From Sphingomonas hengshuiensis (GTDB taxonomy: Bacteria > Pseudomonadota > Alphaproteobacteria > Sphingomonadales > Sphingomonadaceae), in contig NZ_CP010836.1 in the NCBI RefSeq assembly GCF_000935025.1, positions 3,906,001 to 3,970,000 of the forward strand: a stretch of 64,000 bases of DNA. Direction: 5' to 3'. The notes under the pieces were generated by a model. That model had not been told where the DNA came from, ran no database searches, and saw only the letters and a list, made by a program, of their open reading frames with translations. Positions 37,676 to 45,865 of this stretch are shown piece after piece. How positions within the stretch are numbered: the first letter of the stretch is position 1; each line of letters starts with the position of its first letter. Position numbers and translations under genes: made by a program.

Positions 37676-37971
37676 GAATGGTCTCCTGCCGCGTCACGCA
37701 GGTGCGCGGGGATATAGTCGCTTTGCATATTGTGGATATGCACCCAGCCACCCGCCGGCACCGCCGCGGTCGCCGATCCGATCGGCATGCCATATTTGAT
37801 GATCTTGTCGCCCGCTTCCAGGTGCGAAAGAGAAATCTTATGCCCGAGAGCGACAGGCTCGGTGATCGGAAGCGCCATGCCTTCGACCCGGATGGTTTCG
37901 CCGGGCACCAGATCGCGGCACGCGACCGCGACATTGTCGCTAGGCGAGATGCGGATCGCAGCGGCGGTCAT
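37672..37971 (-). CDS. UxaA-family dehydratase, small SAF-domain subunit
   Basis: A 99-residue protein matching the N-terminal SAF domain of altronate dehydratase (RISPSDNVAVACRDLVPGETI). It ends with VPAGGWVHIHNMQSDY, the conserved HxHN/Y end of this domain that helps bind the substrate. In classical UxaA the domain is fused to the large domain; here it is separate and overlaps it by four bases at 37672-37675. It also overlaps the aldose dehydrogenase gene upstream by four bases. Confidence 0.82.
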   Translation of the reverse strand: MTAAAIRISPSDNVAVACRDLVPGETIRVEGMALPITEPVALGHKISLSHLEAGDKIIKYGMPIGSATAAVPAGGWVHIHNMQSDYIPAHLRDAAGDHS

Positions 37972-39002
37972 CGCGGCGGCGCCGGCAGGGGTGCGTCGGC
38001 GCGGACGAGGCCGGTGCTGCGGAGTTCTTCCCAGAAGGCGAGCGGGATCGCCTCGCGATACAGGTCGACGGTCTGCGCCACGCGCGCGGCGCTGCCGATG
38101 CCGGGGATGACGCTCGCGACCAGCGGATGCGCGAGGACGAAGGCGAGCGCGGCGGCGGGGAGGCGGACCTTGTGCCGATCGGCCACCGCCTCGATCGCGC
38201 GGACGCGGGCCAGCACGGGTTCGGGCGCCGGGCCGTAATCATAATGGATCGTGTCTGCGCGCCGCGTGCCGGTGGCGAGGATGCCGCTGTTATACGGGCC
38301 GCCGATCACGATCGACGTGCCCGCCGCTGCGCAGGCCGGGAACAGCGCATCCAGCGCATCCTGTTCGAGCAGCGTATAGCGCCCGGCGAGCAGGATCGCG
38401 TCGAGCCGCGCTTCCTGCATCACCTCCAGGCACACCGCGATCTCGTTCACGCCGATACCGAAGCCCGCGATGCTGCCCTCGTCGCGCAGCCGCGCAAGCG
38501 CTTTCAGCCCGCCGCCGGTGGTGAGCTGCTGCCAATAGCCGTCCGCCGCCTCGCCATGCACGTACCCGCCGATGTCATGGACATAGAGCAAGTCGATCTT
38601 CGCCACCCCGAGCCGCTGGAGGCTGTGCTCGTGGCTGCGCAGGATGCCGTCATGGCTATAGTCGTAGCGCATCCGGAACGGCATCGGCGAGCGGAAGCCG
38701 TCGCGTTCGGAATCGTCAGTGACGGAGGGATCGGGGTCCATCAGCCGCCCGACCTTGGTGGAGATCACGGCATCGGGCTGAAGCCGCAGCGCGTCGCCGA
38801 CGCGGCGTTCGGACAGCCCGCGCCCGTAATGCGGCGCGGTGTCGACATAGCGCAGTCCCGCGGCCAGCGCCGCATCGATCGCCGCGCGCGCGTCCGCGTC
38901 CGACACGGGATGATAGAGGTTGCCGAGCGACGCCGCGCCGAAGCCTAGTTCGGGAACGGTGAGGCCGGTGCGGCCGATCGGACGATGGGGAATGACGGTC
39001 AC
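37968..39002 (-). CDS. Aldo/keto reductase, likely L-fucose (D-threo-aldose) dehydrogenase
   Basis: A 344-residue aldo/keto reductase with the catalytic tetrad visible in YVDTAPHYGRGLSERRVG (Asp, Tyr), VISTKVGRLMDP (Lys) and LYVHDIGG (His). The overall sequence, including GFGAASLGNLYHPVSD, fits the D-threo-aldose 1-dehydrogenase/L-fucose dehydrogenase subgroup, which oxidises the sugar to its lactone with NAD(P)+. It starts at a GTG (39002) that overlaps the TGA of the lactonase gene, and it is the first oxidation step inferred for this operon. Confidence 0.82.
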   Translation of the reverse strand: MTVIPHRPIGRTGLTVPELGFGAASLGNLYHPVSDADARAAIDAALAAGLRYVDTAPHYGRGLSERRVGDALRLQPDAVISTKVGRLMDPDPSVTDDSERDGFRSPMPFRMRYDYSHDGILRSHEHSLQRLGVAKIDLLYVHDIGGYVHGEAADGYWQQLTTGGGLKALARLRDEGSIAGFGIGVNEIAVCLEVMQEARLDAILLAGRYTLLEQDALDALFPACAAAGTSIVIGGPYNSGILATGTRRADTIHYDYGPAPEPVLARVRAIEAVADRHKVRLPAAALAFVLAHPLVASVIPGIGSAARVAQTVDLYREAIPLAFWEELRSTGLVRADAPLPAPPR

Positions 39003-39877
39003 AGGTCGAGGTCCAATCGATAGAGGCGGTTGGCGTTACGCCCCCAAAGCGCGGCGCGTTCGTCGTCGGACAGCCCGGTGAGCAGCGCCTCATAGGCCGT
39101 AAGCGTCACGTCGAGCGGCGCGAACAGCCGGTCGGTGGGGAAGTTGCTGGCGATCATCACGCGGCGGGTGCCGAAGCGGTCGATCACTTCGTCGACGATC
39201 GGCGCAAAGGCGGCGACGTCGAACGGGGCATGGACGAAGCCCGCGCCCGAGAGCTTGATCGACACCTGCGGCATCGCCGCCAGCGCAGCGAGCCCGGCGC
39301 GCCACTGCTCCAGCCCGTCCGCCGGGATCGGCAGGCCGAGATGGTTGACGATCACCGGTACGTCGGGGTGCAGCGCGGCGGCCTCCGCCAGCCCGGCGAG
39401 CTGCGGCGGGAAGCCGTGAAAATCGTAGCGGAGGCCATGCCGCGCGAGCAGCCCGAAGCCGCGCCGCCACGCCGGATCGACCGTGAGATCGCGCGGGTAG
39501 GCCTGGCGGCTGGCATCGGGATGCCAGTTGACCAGATGGCGGACGCCGCGCACCCGAGGCCGCGCCGCCTGGCGTTCGAGCAGCCCCTCGACATCGGGCG
39601 CGTCGAGTTCGACGCGGGCGACGATCGCGGTCGGCAGGCCCGTGGCATCGGCGACGTCGTTCAGCCAGTCGGTCTCGCGCTCGCCATCGTCCGGGTGGGC
39701 GCCGGCATCGACATGCACGGCGCCCACCAGATTCCACTCGGCCGCCGCCGCGCGGTGATCCGCCACGGTGTAGGTGCCGGCGATCGACGCCTTGTCGGGC
39801 TCGTCGAGCCAGGGATAGCGCAGCCGATCCCGGTCCCACAGGTGCAGATGCGCGTCGACGAACGGAGGCCGCGCCAT
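38999..39877 (-). CDS. Amidohydrolase-family sugar lactonase (L-fuconolactonase type)
   Basis: A 292-residue protein of the COG3618 amidohydrolases. DAHLHLWDRDRLRYPWL gives the HxH metal motif, PVIVNHLGLPI a further His, and the C-terminal RVMIASNFPTDRL sits where many homologues carry SDxP with the catalytic Asp. It should hydrolyse the fuconolactone made by the dehydrogenase to L-fuconate. One base separates it from the FAH-type gene upstream and it overlaps the next gene downstream by four. The Asn in place of Asp is shared by some relatives, so activity is not excluded. Confidence 0.8.
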   Translation of the reverse strand: MARPPFVDAHLHLWDRDRLRYPWLDEPDKASIAGTYTVADHRAAAAEWNLVGAVHVDAGAHPDDGERETDWLNDVADATGLPTAIVARVELDAPDVEGLLERQAARPRVRGVRHLVNWHPDASRQAYPRDLTVDPAWRRGFGLLARHGLRYDFHGFPPQLAGLAEAAALHPDVPVIVNHLGLPIPADGLEQWRAGLAALAAMPQVSIKLSGAGFVHAPFDVAAFAPIVDEVIDRFGTRRVMIASNFPTDRLFAPLDVTLTAYEALLTGLSDDERAALWGRNANRLYRLDLDL

Positions 39878-39878
39878 G

Positions 39879-40733
39879 TCAGCCGCGCGGTGCCCAGGCG
39901 ATAAATTCCTGGCGCTGCTCGCCCAGTTTCTCGATGCCCAGGGTCACGACGTCGCCGGGCTTGAGATACCAGGGTTCGGGCTTTTGCCCCAGCCCGACGC
40001 CCGGCGGGGTGCCGGTGGTGATGATGTCGCCGGGCTCCAGCGTCATGAACTGCGAGCAATAGGCAATGATCTCGGCGACCGGGAAGATCATCGTCCGGGT
40101 GCTGCCGTCCTGCAGCCGCTTGCCATTGACGTCGAGCCACATCGACAGGTTCTGCGGATCGCCCACTTCGTCGGCGGTGACCAGCCAGGGGCCGACGGGT
40201 CCGAAGGTCGGGAAGCCCTTGCCCTTGTCCCAGGTCGCGCCGCGCTCGGCCTGCCAATGGCGCTCTGACACGTCGTTGATGACGCAATAGCCGGCGACAT
40301 GCGCGAGCGCGTCCGCCGCCTCGACATATTCGGCGCGGGTGCCGATGACGACGCCCAGCTCGACTTCCCAGTCGGTCTTCTTCGAATCGCGCGGGATCAC
40401 CACGGGGTCGTTGGGCCCTTGCAGGCAGCTCACCCATTTGTTGAACACCACCGGCTCTTCGGGGATCGGCAGGTTCGATTCGGCGGCGTGATCGGCATAG
40501 TTGAGCCCGATCGCGATGAACTTGCGCGTGCCCGCCACCGGCACGCCGTAGCGCGGCGCGTCCTCGACCAGCGGCAGGCTGGCCGCGTCGATCGCCGCGA
40601 GCGTTGCCAGCGCATCGGGGGCCAGCGCATCGGGCGAGAGATCGGTATGGCCAGCGAGCGACCGCAGCCGGCCCTCGGCATCGATCAGGCCGGGCTGTTC
40701 GTGCCCGGGGGCGCCATAGCGGCAGAGTTTCAT
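39879..40733 (-). CDS. FAH-family hydrolase, likely 2,4-diketo-3-deoxy-L-fuconate hydrolase
   Basis: A 284-residue fumarylacetoacetate-hydrolase-fold protein. FIAIGLNYADHAAESNLPIP, DWEVELGVVIGTRA and ITTGTPPGVGLGQKPEPWYL carry the acidic metal ligands of the family. In oxidative L-fucose or L-rhamnose pathways such enzymes split the 2,4-diketo-3-deoxy acid to pyruvate and lactate. The gene is first in its operon; AAGGA precedes the ATG. The expected 4-dehydrogenase (an SDR) is not in the window. Confidence 0.82.
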   Translation of the reverse strand: MKLCRYGAPGHEQPGLIDAEGRLRSLAGHTDLSPDALAPDALATLAAIDAASLPLVEDAPRYGVPVAGTRKFIAIGLNYADHAAESNLPIPEEPVVFNKWVSCLQGPNDPVVIPRDSKKTDWEVELGVVIGTRAEYVEAADALAHVAGYCVINDVSERHWQAERGATWDKGKGFPTFGPVGPWLVTADEVGDPQNLSMWLDVNGKRLQDGSTRTMIFPVAEIIAYCSQFMTLEPGDIITTGTPPGVGLGQKPEPWYLKPGDVVTLGIEKLGEQRQEFIAWAPRG

Positions 40734-40864
40734 CGCATATCCTTCGTAGCGGCCAGAATGGAACGGTCGATCTTCGGCGCGGCAACAACGCCGGCCAGCG
40801 CCAGTGCGACGCGCATTTTAGGGTCGACCCGAGCGCCGCGCGACGCCCAATAGTCATCGCATAT

Positions 40865-40892
40865 GTGATAACTTGATATCATCGATCGTCAA
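40865..40892 (-). promoter_or_regulatory. Promoter of the sugar-acid operon
   Basis: On the minus strand TTGACG (40892-40887) is 16 bases from TATCAC (40870-40865). Transcription would start near 40858, giving a leader of about 125 bases to the FAH-type gene. The palindrome at 40866 covers the -10 and spacer. Confidence 0.5.
40866..40881. promoter_or_regulatory. Candidate IclR operator
   Basis: TGATA-ACTTGA-TATCA, perfect 5-bp arms, lies over the -10 and spacer of the operon promoter and 95 bases before the divergent IclR gene. The AT-rich stretch is unlike its surroundings. Repression released by the pathway substrate or intermediate is the natural model. Confidence 0.5.
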
Positions 40893-40976
40893 GGACGCCG
40901 TCGCGGGGGCGGCGGCTTGCCAGCATCGGACCGATGTCGCTACCCATGTCGATTCAGTGCAAGGTGAAAGACTCCG

Positions 40977-41789
40977 ATGGCCCAGCGGGACGAGACGACG
41001 ACGCAACGCAAGGGCAGCTACAGCGCCCCCGCGCTCGACAAGGCGTTCCTGATCATCGAGCTGCTCGCGAACAATCCCCAGGGGCTGCTCGCCAGCGAAA
41101 TGGCCACCGCGCTCGGGCGGTCGCTCGGCGAATTGTTCCGCATCGTCGTGGTGATGGAAGAGGCGGGTTATCTCCAGAAATCGCGAGTCACCGATCGCTA
41201 CACGGTGACGTATAAATTCCTCGACGTCGCCTATCGCGCCACCCCGGCGCGCAAGCTGGTGGTGACGGCGCAGCCCGAGATGCAGGCACTGGCGGCGGCG
41301 ATCGGCCAGTCGTGCCATCTGGTCGTGCTCCAGGGCGGCGAAGGGCTGATCATCGCGCGCGAGGAAAATCCGGGGGTGCGCGGTTTTGCGCTGCGCGTGG
41401 GGGCGTCGATCGACCTGGTGCGCAGCTGTTCGGGGAGCATCCTCCTCGCCTTCTCGTCGGAGGAAGTCGCCGAGCGGTTGCTGGCGCGCGCGGCGGCGCT
41501 GCGCAAGGAGCCGGTCGGCCATGGCGCGCTCTCGACGCGGCTGCAAAAGGTCCGGGCCGACGGCTATGTGCTGCGCGAGAGCGCCGTCACGCGCGGCGTG
41601 ACCGATATCAGCTGCCCGATCTTTGGCTTCGACGGCGAATTGCTCGCCGCGCTCACCGTGCCGTTCATGGACCTGATCGACGGGTCGCAGCTCGTGTCGA
41701 TCGAAGACGCCTGTGTCGAACTGCGCGCGACCGCACAGCGCATCTCCGTCGCGCTCGGCTGGCAGCCCCCGGGCGCGCAGGCGGACTGA
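40977..41789 (+). CDS. IclR-family transcriptional regulator
   Basis: A 270-residue regulator: winged helix-turn-helix at about residues 20-80 (LDKAFLIIELLANNPQGLLAS, EMATALGRSLGELFRIV) and an IclR effector domain (QSCHLVVLQGGEGLIIAREE, VTDISCPIFGFDGELLAAL). It is divergent from the fucose-type operon across a 243-base region with a palindrome and so is its probable regulator. The start lies at a codon with GATGGCCC context and no strong ribosome site; alternative starts are not excluded. It is convergent with the ABC permease gene. Confidence 0.88.
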   Translation: MAQRDETTTQRKGSYSAPALDKAFLIIELLANNPQGLLASEMATALGRSLGELFRIVVVMEEAGYLQKSRVTDRYTVTYKFLDVAYRATPARKLVVTAQPEMQALAAAIGQSCHLVVLQGGEGLIIAREENPGVRGFALRVGASIDLVRSCSGSILLAFSSEEVAERLLARAAALRKEPVGHGALSTRLQKVRADGYVLRESAVTRGVTDISCPIFGFDGELLAALTVPFMDLIDGSQLVSIEDACVELRATAQRISVALGWQPPGAQAD

Positions 41790-41805
41790 CGCGGCCGCCC
41801 GCCCC

Positions 41806-42576
41806 TCAGCTTTTCAGCCGATACCCCGTCCGGAAGATCGCGACGATCAGCCCCAGGCACAGCGCCAGGAACACGCCGGTGAACCCCAGGCTCCACGCGA
41901 TGTCGACATCGCCCTTGCCGAAGAACGCCCAGCGGAAACCGCTGATCAGGTATACGACCGGGTTGAACAGGCTGACGGTGCGCCACGGCTGGGGCAGCAT
42001 GTCGATCGAGTAGAAGGCGCCGCCGAGAAAGGTCAGCGGCGTCACCAGCAGCGCCGGCACGATGTTGAGCTGTTCGAACCCCTTTGCCCAGATGCCGATG
42101 ATGAAGCCGAACATGCTGAACGTCACCGAGGTGAGCACCAGAAAGGCGAGCATCGCCGCCGGATGATCGATTCGCAGCGGCACGAACAGCGCCGACGTCG
42201 CGAGGATGATCAGCCCGATCACGATCGACTTGGTCGCCGCCGCGCCGACATAGCCGACCACCAGTTCCAGCGCCGAGATCGGGGCCGAAAGCAGTTCGAA
42301 GATCGTGCCGGTGAATTTGGGGAAATAGATGCCGATCGACGCATTGGCGATGCTCTGCGTCAGCAGCGAGAGCATGATCAGCCCGGGGACCAGGAAGCTG
42401 CCATAATTGACGCTGCCGATCGAATCGATCCGGCTGCCGATCGCGCCGCCGAACACGATGAAATAGAGCGACGTGGTGATGACCGGGGTGACGATGCTCT
42501 GCCACAAGGTGCGCAGCGTGCGCGCCATTTCGAAGCGGTAGATCGCCCAGATGCCATGGAAATTGATGCCGGTCAT
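41806..42576 (-). CDS. ABC-2-type exporter permease
   Basis: A 256-residue membrane protein with six spans of the ABC-2 family (YadH-like). [39 protein letters not shown] and [19 protein letters not shown] are characteristic. It overlaps its ATPase partner gene by four bases. Substrates of this branch include lipids, polysaccharides or drugs and cannot be told from sequence. Confidence 0.88.
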   Translation of the reverse strand: MTGINFHGIWAIYRFEMARTLRTLWQSIVTPVITTSLYFIVFGGAIGSRIDSIGSVNYGSFLVPGLIMLSLLTQSIANASIGIYFPKFTGTIFELLSAPISALELVVGYVGAAATKSIVIGLIILATSALFVPLRIDHPAAMLAFLVLTSVTFSMFGFIIGIWAKGFEQLNIVPALLVTPLTFLGGAFYSIDMLPQPWRTVSLFNPVVYLISGFRWAFFGKGDVDIAWSLGFTGVFLALCLGLIVAIFRTGYRLKS

Positions 42577-43523
42577 GCCGCTGCCTCCGCGCTGGCCGGT
42601 TCCTTGCGCTCGACAAGGTCGACGAAAATATCCTCGAGGCTCGATTTCGACGTGTCGAGATCGGTGAACCCGATGCCGTGATCGGCCAGCGCGCGGAGCA
42701 GCGAGGGGATGCCGGTGCGCTCCGCCTGCGCGTCGAAACTGTAGCGCAGCTTATGCCCCTCATCCTCGAGGCTGAGCTGCCATTCGGCCAGCGCGGGGGG
42801 AATCGCCGCCATCGGCTCGACCAGCGATATGTCCATCTGGCGCTTGCCCAGCTTCTGCATCAGCGCGGCCTTGTCCTCGACCAGCAGCAGCCGCCCCTTG
42901 TCGATCACGCCGACACGGTCGGCCATCTCCTCGGCTTCCTCGATATAATGCGTCGTCAGGATGATCGTGACGCCGCGTTCGCGCAGCGTGCCGATCAGCC
43001 GCCACATGTCGCGCCGCAGCGACACGTCGACGCCCGCCGTGGGCTCGTCGAGGAACAGGATGTCGGGTTCGTGGGACAGCGCCTTGGCGATCATCACGCG
43101 GCGCTTCATGCCGCCCGACAGCTCCATGATCTTGGCATCGCGCTTGTCCCACAGCGACAGATCCTTGAGGAGCTGATCGAGATGCGGCTGGTTGGGCGCG
43201 CGCCCGAACAGCCCGCGCGAGAAGCGCAGCGTCGAGGCGACCGAGGAGAACATGTCGACGGCAATCTCCTGCGGCACCAGCCCGATCCGCGAGCGCGCCT
43301 CGCGGGGCGCGCGGATCGCGTCATGGCCGTCGACCAGGATCGTCCCCGAACTGGGGGTGACGATGCCGCAAACGATGCTGATCAGCGTCGTCTTGCCCGC
43401 GCCATTGGGGCCGAGCAGCGCGAAAATCTCGCCGCGACGAATGTCGAGGTCGACATGCGAGAGCGCGACATGGCCCGAGCCATAGGTCTTGCTCACGCCC
43501 GAAAGCGATAGAATAGAATGCAT
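42573..43523 (-). CDS. ABC exporter ATPase
   Basis: A 316-residue ATP-binding subunit (YadG/DrrA-like). Walker A is [14 protein letters not shown], the signature is [17 protein letters not shown], Walker B is [12 protein letters not shown] and the H-loop [13 protein letters not shown]. Residues after 220 form a C-terminal extension of this subfamily. It drives the ABC-2 permease. The ATG is at 43523. Upstream lies a short region with a TTACGTAA palindrome, and a DsbA-like gene read in the same direction ends 89 bases further on. Confidence 0.92.
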   Translation of the reverse strand: MHSILSLSGVSKTYGSGHVALSHVDLDIRRGEIFALLGPNGAGKTTLISIVCGIVTPSSGTILVDGHDAIRAPREARSRIGLVPQEIAVDMFSSVASTLRFSRGLFGRAPNQPHLDQLLKDLSLWDKRDAKIMELSGGMKRRVMIAKALSHEPDILFLDEPTAGVDVSLRRDMWRLIGTLRERGVTIILTTHYIEEAEEMADRVGVIDKGRLLLVEDKAALMQKLGKRQMDISLVEPMAAIPPALAEWQLSLEDEGHKLRYSFDAQAERTGIPSLLRALADHGIGFTDLDTSKSSLEDIFVDLVERKEPASAEAAA

Positions 43524-43547
43524 GGCCGGGGGGAATCCGTAAAAGGA

Positions 43548-43564
43548 ACGTAGCCGTTACGTAA
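43548..43564. promoter_or_regulatory. Operator-like palindromes upstream of the ABC genes
   Basis: ACGTA-GCCGT-TACGT (43548-43562) overlaps a perfect eight-base palindrome TTACGTAA (43557-43564). Location 25-40 bases before the exporter ATG suits a TetR-type repressor site. Confidence 0.4.
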
Positions 43565-43612
43565 GGAGCCCCCGGTCGGCGGGCAACCCGCGCCCCGCGC
43601 AATTACGCAGGG

Positions 43613-44380
43613 TTATTTGCCCGCGCGGGCCAGCGCGACGGCGTCTGCCAGCCCCTGATAATCGCGTGCGCCGTACAGCAGCTTGCCGCCGATCACCCAG
43701 CTGGGGGTGCCGGTCATCGCCAGCTGCTCGCCGAGCTTGTGGTTGGCGACGATCTCGCCCTCCACCGCGCGCGACCCAACCGCCTTTTGCGCAAGCGTGG
43801 TATCGAGCCCGGCCTTGGCCGCAGCGGCAACGATCGCCTCGTTGCTCGGCGATCCCGCGGCGTAGAGCGCCTCGTGGAACGCGCGGAACTTGCCCTGTTC
43901 GGCGGCGGCGAGCGCCCAGCGCGCGGCGACGACGCTTTCGGGGCCGAGCACCGGATATTCGCGATAGACGATCCGCACGCCGGGGTCCTTCGCGATCAGT
44001 TCGGCAATGCCGGGCAGGCTGGCGCGGCAATAGCCACAGGCATAATCGAGGAACGCGACGACAGTGACGTCGCCCTTGGGGTTGCCGGCAAACGCGCCGG
44101 CATAGGGTTTCTCGACGGCGGCGCGGTGCTGGCCGACGCCCTTCTGCGCGTCCGCCTGCGCCTTTTGCGCCCGCTCGTTCTCGCGCGCCTGAAGCCGCTC
44201 CATCGCCTCGGGAAGCACTTCGGGATGCTCGAGCAGATAGGCGCGGATCGTCTCGCCGGGGAGCGCGGGGCTGCGCTGCGCCAGCAGCTGCGTCGCCGCG
44301 AACAGCGCGGCACCGAGCAGCGCCGCGAGGAGGAGCGCCACGCCGAGCGCGAGGCGGCTTTGTGCGAGCCGATCGATCAT
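43613..44380 (-). CDS. DsbA-family thiol oxidoreductase, membrane-anchored
   Basis: A 255-residue protein: an N-terminal membrane anchor (about residues 10-33), a coiled-coil-like linker (MERLQARENERAQKAQADAQ), then a thioredoxin-fold domain with CGYC at 115-118 and cis-Pro in MTGTPSWVIGG. It matches DsbA/Com1-like proteins of alphaproteobacteria that form or shuffle disulfides in the periplasm. It overlaps the upstream M48 protease gene by four bases, so both are co-expressed, in line with BepA needing correct disulfides in its substrates. A second DsbA-like gene lies at 63478. Confidence 0.88.
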   Translation of the reverse strand: MIDRLAQSRLALGVALLLAALLGAALFAATQLLAQRSPALPGETIRAYLLEHPEVLPEAMERLQARENERAQKAQADAQKGVGQHRAAVEKPYAGAFAGNPKGDVTVVAFLDYACGYCRASLPGIAELIAKDPGVRIVYREYPVLGPESVVAARWALAAAEQGKFRAFHEALYAAGSPSNEAIVAAAAKAGLDTTLAQKAVGSRAVEGEIVANHKLGEQLAMTGTPSWVIGGKLLYGARDYQGLADAVALARAGK

Positions 44381-45756
44381 TGCAGTCTCCGCCGCTTCTT
44401 CTTGTCGTTTTCCATCGCGGTTTGCGACACCATCATGATGTCCTGCGCGCGTATCCAGTCGACCGAGCCCTGCGGCAGCGCCGCCATCGCCGCGCGCGCG
44501 CTGAACAGAGCGGTGCGCGCGTCGCCCGTCAGGTCCGCGCGCTCGGCGGTGGCCAGCGCGGTGCGCGGCTCATCGCCCTTGCGCTCATAGACGGTGCCGA
44601 GCTGATACCAGGCAAAGGGGTTCTCGCGATCGCGCGCCACCGCCTGGCGCAGCACCTTTTCGGCTTCGGGCAGGTTGGCGGGATCGTCGGTCGCGAGCAG
44701 CGCATGGCCGAAGGTCGCGGCGATCAGCGGCTGATACCCCGTCTCCTCGGTCGCCTGGCGCAGCGGCGCCAGCGCGTCGGCGGGGCGCCCCGATTCGAGC
44801 AGGATCTGCCCCTCCAGCTCGAGGAAATAGGGGTCGGCGGGGGCGAGCTTGACCAGCGCCTCGGTCTCGGCACGCGCCTGATCGGGATAGCCCGATTTGT
44901 GATAGGCATAGGCACGGGCATAATGGGCAGGGGCCGACTGGTCGCTCTTGGGATAGAGCCGCAACGTCGTCTGCGGATCGTTGACATAGCCGCGCAGCTT
45001 GGCCTGGACGCGCTTGAAACGGCGTTCGAGATCGGCGTTGAGCGGCGTGTTCCACCCCGGCGCGGCCTGGAGATCGGCCTTGAGCGTCTCGACACGGTCG
45101 GCGGACATCGGGTGGGTCTGCGCGAACGGATCGACTTCGGGATCGGTGCTGTAAAAGCCATAGCGATGCTGAAGCGCGGTCAGCTTGTTGAAGAAGGACA
45201 GCATCCCCTTGCCGGTTATCCCGGCCTTGGTCAGATATTGCGCGCCCGCGGCGTCAGCGGAGCTTTCCTGGACGCGGCTGAACGCCAGATATTTGCCGAT
45301 CGCGGCGCGCTGGCCCATCATCAGCAGCCCGGTGCCCGCTTCGGGCGACCCCGCCGCCATCGCGGCGGCGCCGAGCAACAGGCTGAGGATCGAGATGTTG
45401 GTATAGCCGCCGTCATTCTGCATGACCGCATGGCCGCCGACGATATGGCCGATTTCGTGCGCGATCACGCCCTGGACTTCGTTCGCGGTGTCCGCGGCGT
45501 CGATCAGCCCGGAATGGATATAGACGATCTGCCCGCCCGCGACGAAGGCGTTGATCGAGCCATCCTGGATCAGCACGACCCGCGCATTGGCGGGGGACAG
45601 CCCGGCGGCGGTGAACAGCGGCCGGGCCATGTCCATCAGCAGCGCCTCGGTCTCGGCATCGCGCAGCACCGACTGGGCGGCGGCGGGGCGCACGGCGAGG
45701 CTGGTCAGGCAGAGCAGCGCCAGCAGCGTGGCAAGGCGCCTGAAGGCCACGATCAT
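44377..45756 (-). CDS. BepA-like M48 metalloprotease with TPR domain
   Basis: A 459-residue periplasmic protease with a signal peptide (ending AAAQ at about residue 28), zinc motif HEIGHIVGGHA near residue 100, and a C-terminal region of TPR repeats (SGYPDQARAETEALVKLAPA, and others). This is the BepA/YfgC layout; E. coli BepA promotes assembly of outer-membrane proteins and degrades those that stall. The ATG at 45756 is taken because the signal begins there and AGGGAG is eight bases upstream. It overlaps the DsbA-like gene. Confidence 0.88.
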   Translation of the reverse strand: MIVAFRRLATLLALLCLTSLAVRPAAAQSVLRDAETEALLMDMARPLFTAAGLSPANARVVLIQDGSINAFVAGGQIVYIHSGLIDAADTANEVQGVIAHEIGHIVGGHAVMQNDGGYTNISILSLLLGAAAMAAGSPEAGTGLLMMGQRAAIGKYLAFSRVQESSADAAGAQYLTKAGITGKGMLSFFNKLTALQHRYGFYSTDPEVDPFAQTHPMSADRVETLKADLQAAPGWNTPLNADLERRFKRVQAKLRGYVNDPQTTLRLYPKSDQSAPAHYARAYAYHKSGYPDQARAETEALVKLAPADPYFLELEGQILLESGRPADALAPLRQATEETGYQPLIAATFGHALLATDDPANLPEAEKVLRQAVARDRENPFAWYQLGTVYERKGDEPRTALATAERADLTGDARTALFSARAAMAALPQGSVDWIRAQDIMMVSQTAMENDKKKRRRLQ

Positions 45757-45825
45757 CGTCCGAACTCCCTGTGCGGCACCCGCCCTCGCGCCTGCGCCCT
45801 GAACATGGGGTGAAGCGCGACCGCA

Positions 45826-45857
45826 GGAAAGGGGCGGCAACGGCGCCGCCCCTTTCC
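45826..45857 (-). terminator. Hairpin downstream of rne
   Basis: GGAAAGGGGCGGC/GCCGCCCCTTTCC, perfect 13-bp arms with a six-base loop, nine bases after the rne stop (minus strand). The T run is weak, so efficiency is uncertain. Confidence 0.65.
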
Positions 45858-45865
45858 CACAGGCA

